From assembly GCF_031458255.1 (NCBI RefSeq), contig NZ_JAVDYC010000001.1, positions 2,241,001 through 2,305,000 of the forward strand: a stretch of 64,000 nucleotides of DNA. The letters are read 5' to 3'. The notes beneath the pieces were generated by a model. The model searched no databases, was not told the DNA's origin, and was given only the letters and a program-made list of their open reading frames with translations. How positions within the stretch are numbered: position 1 is the first letter of the stretch; the number at the start of each line of letters is the position of its first letter. This document shows, piece after piece, positions 28,847-37,300 of the stretch. Source of the stretch: Catenuloplanes niger. GTDB taxonomy: Bacteria; Actinomycetota; Actinomycetes; Mycobacteriales; Micromonosporaceae. Made by a program: the position numbers and the translations under genes.

Positions 28847-29241
28847 CAGCAGTCGCGCAGCTCGGGGCTCTGGTTGGCGATCTGCGCGGTCGGCGAGATG
28901 AACCGCTGGTACGTCTCGCCGCCGACCGCCGAGAGCTTGAACGCGGCGACCCGGTGGCAGTTCTGGAACGCGAGCTTCACGCCGAAGTGACGCTCCAGCC
29001 CACCGCGGATGGCGTCGCTGGCGAGCGCGCGCAGCAGCTGGCCGCGCTCCTGCTCGCTGGGCGGCGGCACCGCGTGGTCCTCGAACTCGCCGTCGCCCGC
29101 GGCGGAGCGGGACGCCACCTCGGAGACGATCATCCAGGCGTACGGCAGGGACTGGCGCACGACGTCGACGAACTCGGCGTCGTTGACGACCTCGCCACGC
29201 TCGACCCGGTCGAGCAGGGCGGTGGGTACGTCGAGGGACAT
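28846..29241 (-). CDS. SCO5389-like conserved protein
   Basis: A 131-residue soluble protein beginning MSLDVPTALLDRVERGEV. It contains QSLPYAWMIVSEVASR and ASDAIRGGLERHFGVKLAFQ, and ends NQSPELRDC. I recall this pattern as the Streptomyces SCO5389 family, of unknown function; this is from memory. It lies between the CooC-like ATPase (50-base gap) and the LLM oxidoreductase (one-base overlap), suggesting a joint task. A purine-rich GAGGAGAACC sequence precedes the ATG. Confidence 0.75.
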   Translation of the reverse strand: MSLDVPTALLDRVERGEVVNDAEFVDVVRQSLPYAWMIVSEVASRSAAGDGEFEDHAVPPPSEQERGQLLRALASDAIRGGLERHFGVKLAFQNCHRVAAFKLSAVGGETYQRFISPTAQIANQSPELRDC

Positions 29242-29290
29242 ACGGTTCTCCTCACGTGTTGCCCGTGGATCAATTACCCACGGGAGTCTA

Positions 29291-30262
29291 TTAACTCCGG
29301 AGAGCTACGTCGATGCCTGCGGGATTGATAATGAAATCCGGATCGATCTGCTCCGTGAGATCCGCGCCCACCCGGTCGCTGGCCCACGCCGCGGCGTTGC
29401 GCCGGTGGAACTCCGCGGCCTGCCGCGCGTAGGTCGCCCAGTCCTTGCCGCACGCGTCCACCCGGGCCCGCATGTCGGCCAGCACCGCGCGGTTCGCCGG
29501 CTCGAGCGCGTCGATCGGCTGGAACCGACCGCGCTCCGCCGCCTTCACGAACGCGGACCGGCCGATCCAGCCGGCCAGGTCGTCGCCGACCTCGGCGCGC
29601 AGGAACTCCACGTCGGACTCGTCGTCGACCTTGTTGCCGATCACCTTCACCCGCACGCCGAAGTCCCGGGCGTAGCCGGTGTACTGCCGGTAGACGCCCA
29701 CGCTGCGTACGGTCGGCTCGCAGACCAGGAACGTCAGGTCGAAGCGGGTGAACAGGCCGGACGCGAACGAGTCCGCGCCCGCGGTCATGTCCACCACCGC
29801 GTACTCGCCGGGACCGTCCGCCAGGTGGTTGAGCAGCAGCTCCACCGCGCCGACCTTGGAGTGGTAGCAGGCCACGCCCAGGTCCTCGGACGCGAACGGG
29901 CCGGTCACCGCGAGCCGCACGCCGTTGACGTCGCGGACCAGCGCGTCATAGAGCGGGTTCGGCCGGTCGACGCCGATCAGCCGGGAGCCACGGCCGGGCG
30001 GCGTGGTCTTGACCATGGAGGCCGCGTCCGCGATGCGCGGGTTGTCGCCGCGCAGGTACTCCTTGATCTCGCCGAGGTGGTCGCCGAGCGCGGGCAGCAG
30101 CACCGCCTCGTCGTCCGTGGCGCCGAGGGCCGCGGCCAGGTGCTGGTTGATGTCGGCGTCCAGCGCGAGCACCGGGGCGCCGGCGGCGGCCAGGTGGCGC
30201 GCGAAGAGCCCGGCGAGCGTGGTCTTACCGCTGCCGCCCTTACCGACAAAAGCAACTTTCAC
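29291..30262 (-). CDS. CooC/ParA-like P-loop ATPase
   Basis: A 323-residue SIMIBI-class ATPase. The deviant Walker A is GKGGSGKTT (7-15), followed by LALDADINQHLAAALG and a switch region VVDMTAGADSFASGLF. It resembles CooC-type maturation ATPases, which insert metal or cofactors into enzymes, more than plasmid ParA; no DNA-binding domain is present and there is no ParB partner nearby. The likely client is the neighbouring LLM or SCO5389-like protein (inference). The GTG at 30262 has AGGGGA upstream. An overlapping upstream frame from 30322 would run through the AT-rich promoter and a mini-gene. Confidence 0.82.
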   Translation of the reverse strand: MKVAFVGKGGSGKTTLAGLFARHLAAAGAPVLALDADINQHLAAALGATDDEAVLLPALGDHLGEIKEYLRGDNPRIADAASMVKTTPPGRGSRLIGVDRPNPLYDALVRDVNGVRLAVTGPFASEDLGVACYHSKVGAVELLLNHLADGPGEYAVVDMTAGADSFASGLFTRFDLTFLVCEPTVRSVGVYRQYTGYARDFGVRVKVIGNKVDDESDVEFLRAEVGDDLAGWIGRSAFVKAAERGRFQPIDALEPANRAVLADMRARVDACGKDWATYARQAAEFHRRNAAAWASDRVGADLTEQIDPDFIINPAGIDVALRS

Positions 30263-30272
30263 GAAATTTCCC

Positions 30273-30290
30273 CTACACGACGTTGTGCAC
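30273..30290 (-). CDS. Possible five-codon leader peptide upstream of the CooC-like gene
   Basis: AGGAGG (30297-30302 on the complement) lies six bases before GTG-CAC-AAC-GTC-GTG-TAG, encoding M-H-N-V-V. The stop is 10 bases before the ATPase start. The perfect ribosome binding site in the untranslated region is unusual. It could be chance, or a translational coupling device. Confidence 0.3.
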   Translation of the reverse strand: MHNVV

Positions 30291-30386
30291 GATGTACCTC
30301 CTAAATTGGTAGTCATTTTCAATAGCTACGTCAAGCGGGCGGTCACCCGACCGTGGCCCGCGCCCCCTCGGACGCGGGCCATGGCC

Positions 30387-31655
30387 TCACGGCGTCAGGC
30401 GGTGCCGGTCCCGCGGGAACGCGCTGACCTCGCGCACGTTCGCGGCGCCGGTCAGCCGCGACACGAACCGCTCCAGCCCGATCGCGAACCCGCCGTGCGG
30501 CGGCATGCCGTACCGGAACGCCTCCAGGTAGGACGCGTACGGTGCCGGCGACTCGCCGCGCGCGGCCAGCGCGGCCACGTAGTCGTCGTACGCGTGCAGC
30601 CGCTGCCCGCCGGTGACCAGCTCCACGCCACGGAACAGCAGGTCGAAGCCGTTCGAGTAGCCCGGCGCGGACGGGTCCGGCGCGGTGTAGAACGGGCGCT
30701 TCGCCATCGGATAGCCGGTCACGAACACGAACTCCGACCCGTGCGCCGACCGCGCCCACTCCCCCAGCGCCCGCTCGTGCGCCGGCGCCAGGTCCGGCTC
30801 GTCCGGGTGCGCGCCGGCGATCCGCAGCGCCTCCGGGAACGCCACGGCCGGGATCTCCGCCGGCACCGCGGGCAGCCCCGGCACGGCGACCCGCGCCCGT
30901 ACCGTCTCGATCATGGCGTGCAGCGCGCCGCGGAGCACCGCCATCACGTCCCGGTGGTCGCGGACGAAGCCCAGCTCCGCGTCGAGCGACGTGTACTGCG
31001 CCAGGTGCCGCGCGGTGTCGTGCGGCTCGGCCCGGAACACCGGCCCGACCTCGTAGACCCGCTCGAACACGCCGACCATCATCTGCTTGTAGAACTGCGG
31101 CGACTGCGCCAGATAGGCCCGGCGCCCGAAGTAGTCGATGCCGAACACGGTCGCCCCGGACTCCGTCGACGACACCACGATCTTCGGCGTGTGCACCTCG
31201 ACGAACCGCTCCGCGTCCAGCGCGGCACGGAACCCGGCGACCGCCGCCGCGCTCACCCGCAGCGCCGCCGCGCGGCGCGGATGCCGCAGCGACAGTGCCG
31301 CCCGGTCCAGCAGCGTCGGCAACGTCGCGTCGAGCTCGGGGCGATGAAGAGCGAAGTCCGTGGGTACGGCGAGCGGGCTGAGGGTCCGGAGGAGCGGCTC
31401 GACCAGCTCCGCGCCACCGGGGGCGACCGGGTTCGCGGCCACCCGGCCGGTCACCTCCACCGCGGTCCCCTCGGTCAGCCGTTCCAGCCGCGCCCGGTCC
31501 GACGGCTCGGTGACCACCACCTGGGCCAGGCCGGACGCGTCCCGTACCACCAGGAACGCCACGGATTTGAACAGTCGCCGCCGGTGGACCCAGCCCTGGA
31601 TCGTGACGGTCGCGCCGGCCTGCGTGGCCAGCCGTTCGGTAAGGATGCGTTGCAC
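30387..31655 (-). CDS. Archaeal-type aspartyl-tRNA synthetase (AspRS, possibly AsnRS-related)
   Basis: A 422-residue class IIb synthetase of the short archaeal type, without the GAD insertion of bacterial AspRS. It has an N-terminal OB fold (about 15-100, TIQGWVHRRRLFKSVAFLVV). Catalytic motif 2 is FRAEPHDTARHLAQYTSLD and motif 3 is GGFAIGLERFVSRLTG. It probably charges tRNA-Asp, or tRNA-Asp and tRNA-Asn non-discriminatingly; an AsnRS-like activity cannot be excluded. The GTG at 31655 has AGGAGG seven bases upstream. A T-box leader precedes it. Most actinobacteria carry a bacterial AspRS elsewhere, so this could be a second enzyme. Confidence 0.87.
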   Translation of the reverse strand: MQRILTERLATQAGATVTIQGWVHRRRLFKSVAFLVVRDASGLAQVVVTEPSDRARLERLTEGTAVEVTGRVAANPVAPGGAELVEPLLRTLSPLAVPTDFALHRPELDATLPTLLDRAALSLRHPRRAAALRVSAAAVAGFRAALDAERFVEVHTPKIVVSSTESGATVFGIDYFGRRAYLAQSPQFYKQMMVGVFERVYEVGPVFRAEPHDTARHLAQYTSLDAELGFVRDHRDVMAVLRGALHAMIETVRARVAVPGLPAVPAEIPAVAFPEALRIAGAHPDEPDLAPAHERALGEWARSAHGSEFVFVTGYPMAKRPFYTAPDPSAPGYSNGFDLLFRGVELVTGGQRLHAYDDYVAALAARGESPAPYASYLEAFRYGMPPHGGFAIGLERFVSRLTGAANVREVSAFPRDRHRLTP

Positions 31656-31955
31656 CTGGGCACCTCCTCGATCGCTTCGCAACGCGATCCCGGCACCCCG
31701 CGGCGGTCGCCACGGGGCAGGTGCGGGCGAGCGGGTCCTCGCGGTGCCACCACACCTTCACGCGGTCCCTGGACGGGATCGCGCCTCGTTCGGGCCCGGT
31801 GACGGGGGCCGGCCGGCGGGTTCTACTGCGCCCGGAGGCGGTTCTTCCCGCGGCTCGTGGAGGGTCTTCACGCCCCGGCGCACGACCGCCTTCCCAGCTT
31901 CCGGCGGCTCTCTCGGCACGTGCGGCCCGGCGCGCCACTCGTCTCCGTCAGCGCC
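31656..31955 (-). promoter_or_regulatory. T-box riboswitch leader of the AspRS gene
   Basis: Read on the complement, the 300 bases before the gene show conserved T-box elements in order: GGAGACGAGT (about 31947-31938), GAGAGAGCCG (31914-31905), GTGAAGACC with a GAC triplet that could be the Asp specifier (31866-31864), AGTAGAA (about 31827-31821), and the hallmark TGGCACCGCG (around 31740-31750). T-boxes sense uncharged tRNA. Control here may be translational, because the ribosome binding site follows within about 75 bases. A GC-rich hairpin CCCCGTGG/CCGCGGGG lies in between. Element recognition is by eye, not covariance. Confidence 0.72.
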
Positions 31956-32001
31956 GTTGCCGGTGACGGTAGCGCCGGCCGTACCGTGCCGACAGCTGAT
32001 T

Positions 32002-32034
32002 TTTTCTGTGCGCTTTTATGGTTTTCTGTGCGCT
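32002..32034. repeat. 13-bp direct repeats in an AT-rich promoter island
   Basis: TTTTCTGTGCGCT occurs at 32002-32014 and 32022-32034, an exact period of 20 bp (two helical turns). The AT-rich pocket lies between the T-box leader and lipA, and is a candidate binding site for a regulator of either gene. Confidence 0.55.
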
Positions 32035-32182
32035 ATTTTTCGGCCCTGAGCCGCGGAAGCGAAGATTGCCATTGGGTAACCGGTTGTTTGCCGTTTGTGG
32101 TGAGCGCCGTCACACGCTATCGGGCGTGAGCCACGTCGCGGTGGACCTGTGAGGGCCCAATGCCCGGCGTAGGCTGACTTTC

Positions 32183-33169
32183 GTGACGATCGAGCGCTCC
32201 GTGCCGCCGACGGCGACCGCGATTCCCAGCAGCAGCCACCCCGCCCCCGAGGGCCGGCGGATGTTGCGCATCGAAGCGCGCAACGCGAGCACGCCGATCG
32301 AACGCAAACCACCGTGGATCAAGGTCAAGGCCAAGATGGGCCCTGAGTACACGGAGCTGCGTGGCCTCGTCTCGCGCGAGGGCCTGCACACCGTGTGCCA
32401 GGAGGCCGGCTGTCCCAACATCTACGAGTGCTGGGAGGACCGGGAGGCCACGTTCCTCATCGGTGGCGACCAGTGCACCCGGCGGTGCGACTTCTGCCAG
32501 ATCGACACCGGCAAGCCCGCCGAGTTCGACGCGGACGAGCCGCGCCGGGTCGGTGAGTCCGTCGCCACCATGGGCCTGCGGTACGCGACCGTCACCGGCG
32601 TGGCCCGCGACGACCTGCCGGACGGCGGCGCCTGGCTCTACGCCGAGACGGTCCGCCAGATCCACAAGCTCCAGCCGGGCTGCGGCGTCGAGCTGCTGAT
32701 CCCCGACTTCAACGCGAACCCGGAGCAGCTCGCCGAGGTCTTCGACTCCCGGCCCGAGGTGCTCGCGCACAACGTGGAGACCGTGCCGCGCATCTTCAAG
32801 CGCATCCGGCCGGCGTTCCGCTACGAGCGCTCGCTCGACGTGATCACGCAGGCCCGCGCGGCCGGTCTGGTCACCAAGTCCAACCTGATCCTGGGGCTGG
32901 GCGAGGAGCGCGAGGAGGTCAGCCAGGCGCTGCGCGACCTGCACGAGGCCGGCTGCGAGCTGATCACCATCACGCAGTACCTGCGGCCGACGCCGCGGCA
33001 CCACCCGGTCGAGCGCTGGGTCAAGCCGGAGGAGTTCATCGAGCTGCAGGCCGAGGCCGAGCGGATCGGGTTCGCCGGCGTGATGAGCGGGCCGCTGGTG
33101 CGCTCGTCGTACCGGGCCGGCCGGCTCTACAAGCAGGCGCTCGACGCCCGCTCCGCCGCCGTCGCCTGA
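32183..33169 (+). CDS. lipA: Lipoyl synthase
   Basis: A 328-residue radical SAM enzyme that inserts two sulfurs into octanoyl groups on lipoyl domains. The auxiliary cluster cysteines are Cys72, Cys77 and Cys83 ([12 protein letters not shown]), and the radical SAM cluster is Cys98, Cys102 and Cys105 (CTRRCDFC). The family's C-terminal [10 protein letters not shown] is present. It serves sucB and other lipoyl proteins. The GTG start has TAGGCT seven bases upstream, so it is probably leaderless. The octanoyltransferase lipB, normally next to lipA in actinobacteria, is not in the window. Confidence 0.95.
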   Translation: MTIERSVPPTATAIPSSSHPAPEGRRMLRIEARNASTPIERKPPWIKVKAKMGPEYTELRGLVSREGLHTVCQEAGCPNIYECWEDREATFLIGGDQCTRRCDFCQIDTGKPAEFDADEPRRVGESVATMGLRYATVTGVARDDLPDGGAWLYAETVRQIHKLQPGCGVELLIPDFNANPEQLAEVFDSRPEVLAHNVETVPRIFKRIRPAFRYERSLDVITQARAAGLVTKSNLILGLGEEREEVSQALRDLHEAGCELITITQYLRPTPRHHPVERWVKPEEFIELQAEAERIGFAGVMSGPLVRSSYRAGRLYKQALDARSAAVA

Positions 33170-33286
33170 CCGTCCCGGCCGGGGCATGTCACCGGCCCAC
33201 GGCGGCTCGCGTTCGCCCGGTCGTAGCGCTGCTCCCGGGCGCGGTTCGGGTGGTGCCGCCGGTTGTCGGGACGCCTCGGCGCCGCG

Positions 33287-34072
33287 TCAGTGTGCGACCA
33301 CCGGACTGCGGGTGCCTATGACGTATCCGCTGGTCAGCGCGATCGCGAGGACACCGACCAGGATCAGTGCGGTGATCGCCAGGCCGCGGCCCTGCGCGCC
33401 GGTGCGGCGCATCCGGAACAGCGCGATCGGCGCGGTGACCAACGCGGCCGGCGCGAACACGATGGCCAGCACCAGCGAGACGATCGCCAGGTTGTCGTAG
33501 CCGACCGGGCGCGCGGTGGAGACGAAGTCGCGGCGCGGGTCGGCCTGACGCGGCGCCGACCACGTGCCGGACGCCGCCTCGTGCCGCGGCGCCTCCGGTT
33601 CCGACTCGAAACGGTGCTGCCCGTGCGGTGACGTCCGGTCGGCGGGGTCCGAGCGATCCCACTCGTCCGGCTCGTCGTCCGGCTCCTGCACGGGCGGCGA
33701 CCGCCACGCCTTCGGCGGGCGCTGCGCGGAGGACGGTTGCCGGTGCGCGGAGGACGGTTGCCGGTGCGCGGAGGGCGGTTGCCGGTGCGCCGGTGGCGGG
33801 CCGGCGTCGGGCGGCTCGGGCGCCGGTGACGCGCCGACCAGCAGGACGGTGCGCCGGTACCGGTCGTACTCCCCGCGCAGCGCCGGATCGGAGAGCGTGT
33901 CGTAGGCGACGTTCAGCAGGGACTGCACGTTGTCGCTGCCGCCCACGTCCGCGTGATGCCGCCGGGACATGGCCCGCCAGGCACGCTTGATCTGTTGCGC
34001 GTCCGCGCCCTCGTCCAGGCCGAGCAACGCGTACGCGTCACGGCCGCCCAGCTCACGAAAGTCGCGGCTCAT
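33287..34072 (-). CDS. J-domain-like membrane protein with DUF4190-type C-terminus
   Basis: 261 residues. The N-terminal J-like domain (about 8-68, DAYALLGLDEGADAQQIKRAW) has HAD in place of the HPD tripeptide that stimulates Hsp70, so canonical DnaK activation is doubtful. A disordered Pro/Ser middle contains a tandem AHRQPSS repeat (about 95-120). Two membrane helices at the C-terminus (about 195-255) resemble DUF4190. It is probably a membrane-anchored protein with a cytoplasmic J-like head. Start uncertain: I use the ATG at 34072, which begins the J domain. A GTG at 34138 in frame would add 22 residues. Confidence 0.78.
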   Translation of the reverse strand: MSRDFRELGGRDAYALLGLDEGADAQQIKRAWRAMSRRHHADVGGSDNVQSLLNVAYDTLSDPALRGEYDRYRRTVLLVGASPAPEPPDAGPPPAHRQPPSAHRQPSSAHRQPSSAQRPPKAWRSPPVQEPDDEPDEWDRSDPADRTSPHGQHRFESEPEAPRHEAASGTWSAPRQADPRRDFVSTARPVGYDNLAIVSLVLAIVFAPAALVTAPIALFRMRRTGAQGRGLAITALILVGVLAIALTSGYVIGTRSPVVAH

Positions 34073-34134
34073 GGCGGGTCCGGCGGGGCTGCTGGCGTAC
34101 AGGAAGCAGACAAAGCCCCTCCACGCGGCGTGAA

Positions 34135-34195
34135 CCACTCCTTCCGGCCGAAGGAGTGGGTAACGCGAACGTTACCCAAGGCGATCCTAGATCGC
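34135..34195. promoter_or_regulatory. Three adjacent palindromes upstream of the J-domain gene
   Basis: CCACTCCTTC-N5-GAAGGAGTGG (34135-34159), GGGTAAC-N6-GTTACCC (34158-34177) and GCGATC-CTA-GATCGC (34181-34195) lie in the 250-base gap between the LuxR stop and the J-domain gene. The first could act as a terminator hairpin for the LuxR gene. The second and third look like operators. Roles are inferred from symmetry. Confidence 0.5.
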
Positions 34196-34322
34196 CGTTC
34201 ATCCACGCGGTCGGTTTCCCGTCGCATCGCGCCCGCGCCCGCCGCTACGCGAACCGGGACGTCGTCCCGGTCGCCGCCCGGCCCACGTGACCTCGGTTCG
34301 ACGGGATCCGGCCGGTCACGTC

Positions 34323-37300
34323 CTAACCGGCGGCGGCCGGCGGTGCGCCCAGCAGGCCCAGGCGGTGGGCGACCGCGGCGGCCTCCACCCGGTTCGCCAC
34401 CTCGAGCTTCGCGATGATGCGGGAGACGTGCACGCTCGCCGTCTTCGGCGAGATGTAGAGCTCGGCCGCGATCCGCGCGTTGCTCATCCCCTCCGCGACC
34501 AGGCGCAGCACCTCGCGCTCCCGATCGGTCAGCGATCCCACGCCCGGGGCGGCGGTCGCGGTCGCCAGGGCGGCGACCGTGCCGCGCAGCCCGAGCCGGC
34601 GTGCGAGCGTGCCGGCCGCGGCGGACAGCGGTGCCGCGCCGAGCGCGCCGGCCAGCGCCGTGGCCTCCTCCAGCGCCGCGCCCGCGGCCTCCCGCTCGCC
34701 GGCCGCCGCCGCGGCCTCGGCCAGGTTCACCAGCGCACACGCCAGGTTGTAGGGCCGCCCGTCCCGCCGCCACGCCAGCACCGCGGCCCGCCACGCGGCC
34801 AGCGCCTCCGCGGGCTCGCCACCACCCGCCTCGGCGGGTTCGGCCGTCCCTCCGGCGACGTCACGTCCCGGGCAGGCGAGATCCGGGCCCGGCGAAACCG
34901 CCGAGGCCGGGCCGGCACCCGCGGACGCTACCGGGCCGGTGCCCGCGAGCGCGGCCGACCCGGCACCCGCGGACCCAGCCGAGCCGGTGCCCGCGAGCGC
35001 GGCCGGACCAGTACCCGCGGACGTGGCCGAGCCGGTGCCCGCGGACCCGGCCGGGCCGGTGCCCGCGGACGGGCCAGTGCCCGCGGACGCGGCCGGGCCG
35101 GTGCCCGCAGACCCGGCCGAGCCGGTACCCGCGGACGAGCCGGTGCCCGGGGTTGCTCGTGGGCCGGCGGACACGCCGGTGAAGCCGTGCGGCGGGAGGC
35201 CGCCGGGGCCGAACGGGGAGGGGGTCCCGGACCCGGCCGGCGGCCGGGACGTGTGTGGTGCCAGGCCGGTGAGCAGCGCGCGTAGTTCGGCCGCGTAGGC
35301 CCGCTGGGGCGGGTAGTCGGCCGGCCAGGCCGCGGTCGCGGACGCGAGCCGGGCGGCCAGGCCGGTGTCGGCGGCGTCGCGCGCGACCGCGGCGATCGCG
35401 GCGGCCAGCGGCCAGTCGTAGCGCGGGTAGTCGCCGAGGCGTGGGTCGGCCGCGGCCCGGCGGGCGGCGTCCAGCGCGGCACCGGCGTCGCCGCGCACCC
35501 GCGGTGCCGTGATCGACAGCTCCAGCAGCGGCAGTCGCAGCTGGTCCTCCAGGTAGGGGCGGCCGAGGAAGCCGAGCGCCCGGGCCACCGCCTCGTCCGC
35601 GCCGGGGAGGCCGCGGGCCAGCCAGAGCTGCGCGCGCAGCGTGGACCAGTGCGCGCCCAGGTTGCCGACCGGGTCCAGGCGGGCGGTGTCGGCACAGCGC
35701 GCGTCCGCCTCGTCCCAGCGGCCGAGCGCGATCAGCGCCTCCGCCGTGTTCGAGATCAGGTAGAGGCCGACGGAGCGGCTGATGCCGGCCCGCTTCGCCT
35801 CGGCCATGCCTTCCTCCGCCGCGCGCACGCTGGCCGCCCAGACGCCGATCTCGAACAGCGCGTCGGAGTGGTTGAGTATCGCCTTGACCAGGCCGGGCAG
35901 GTCGCCGGCCGCGCGGGCAAGCGTGATCGCCCGGCGCTGCTCCGCGATGCCGGCGCCGACCGCGTCGCTGCGGCAGGCGATGCGCGCGAGGGCCAGCGTG
36001 GCGGCGACCTGGGCCGCCGGGTCGGACGTGTCCGCCGCGGCGGCCCGGACCAGCGCGGCCGTCGCGTACCCCCGATCGCGTCTGATCTTCGTGAGGTGGC
36101 CGGAGATGTCGGCCAGCAGGTGCACCCGGGCGGCCGACGGTGGGCAGCGCATCGCCAGCTCGAGCGCCCGGTCCAGCTCCGTGCCGCCGTCTCCCTTGCC
36201 GAGCGTGCGCAGCAGGTGACCGCGGCGCTCCAGCAGGCGGGCCACCCGCAGCGGCTCGGCACGGTCGTCGGCCTCGGCCAGCGCGGCCCGGGTCAGGCTG
36301 ACCCCGCGGTGGTAGTCGCCGGCCGCGATGACCGCGCCGAGCGCCTCCTCCAGCAGGTCGAGGTGGGTCATGCCGAGTCGGGCGGCCGCGTCCGGCACCT
36401 GCTCCCAGAGGTCGAGCATGCGTTCCAGCAGCCGGCTCTGCTCCGCGTAGGCGTACCGCGCGCAGGCGGCGCCCGCCGCCGCGTACGCCGTGACCAGCGC
36501 GCGTGGATGATCGTGCGCGACGAACCAGTGGTGGGCGATCTCCGCGGGCGCGCGGGACGAGCCGACCAGCGACGCGTCCGCCTCGATGATCGCGGCGTAG
36601 CGCGCGTGCAGGCGGGCGCGCTCACCGGGCAGCAGGTCGTCGTGGACGGCCTCGCGGACCAACGCGTGCCGGAACTCGTAGCCACCGTCCGGGTCCGCGA
36701 CCATCAGCTGGGCCGCGATCGCGGCCCGCAGCGCGGACTCCAGCGCCTCGGTGGGCAGCGCCGCCGCCTCGACGAGCAGATCGTGGCCGACCTGGTTGCC
36801 GCCGACGGACGCGATGCGCAGCAGCCGCTGCGCCGCCTCGGGCAGCCGGTCGACGCGGGCCAGCAGCAGGTCGCGCAGCGTCTCCGGGATGACGGCGCAG
36901 CCGGCCGGGTCGCCGGTCGCGGCCAGTTCCTCGATGAAGAACGGGTTGCCCTGCGCGCGGCCGTGGATGTCGTCGACCGCGCGGGCCGTCGGCTCGGCGC
37001 CGAACAGGTGGGCGAGCACGCGCGCGGTGCCGTCCCGGTCGAGCCGGTCGAGCTCGCGGCGCTCGACACCGCGCACCCGGTCGAGCTCGGCCAGGTACGG
37101 CCGGAGCGGGTGGCCGCGGTGCAACTCGTCCGACCGGTACGTGCAGATGAGCAGCACCCGGGCCGCACGCGCGGACCGGATCAGGAACGCGATCAGGTCG
37201 CGGGTGGACCGGTCGGCCCAGTGCAGGTCCTCGATCAGCAGCACCAGCGGGCGCTCCGCCGCCATCCGCGCGAACAGGCCGGCGACCAGGTCGAAGAGGT

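Noticed and set aside
30303-30340. Zur-like box (TTGAAAATGA...) upstream of the CooC-like gene
   Set aside because: The left half matches, but the right half (CTACCAAT) does not complete the palindrome.
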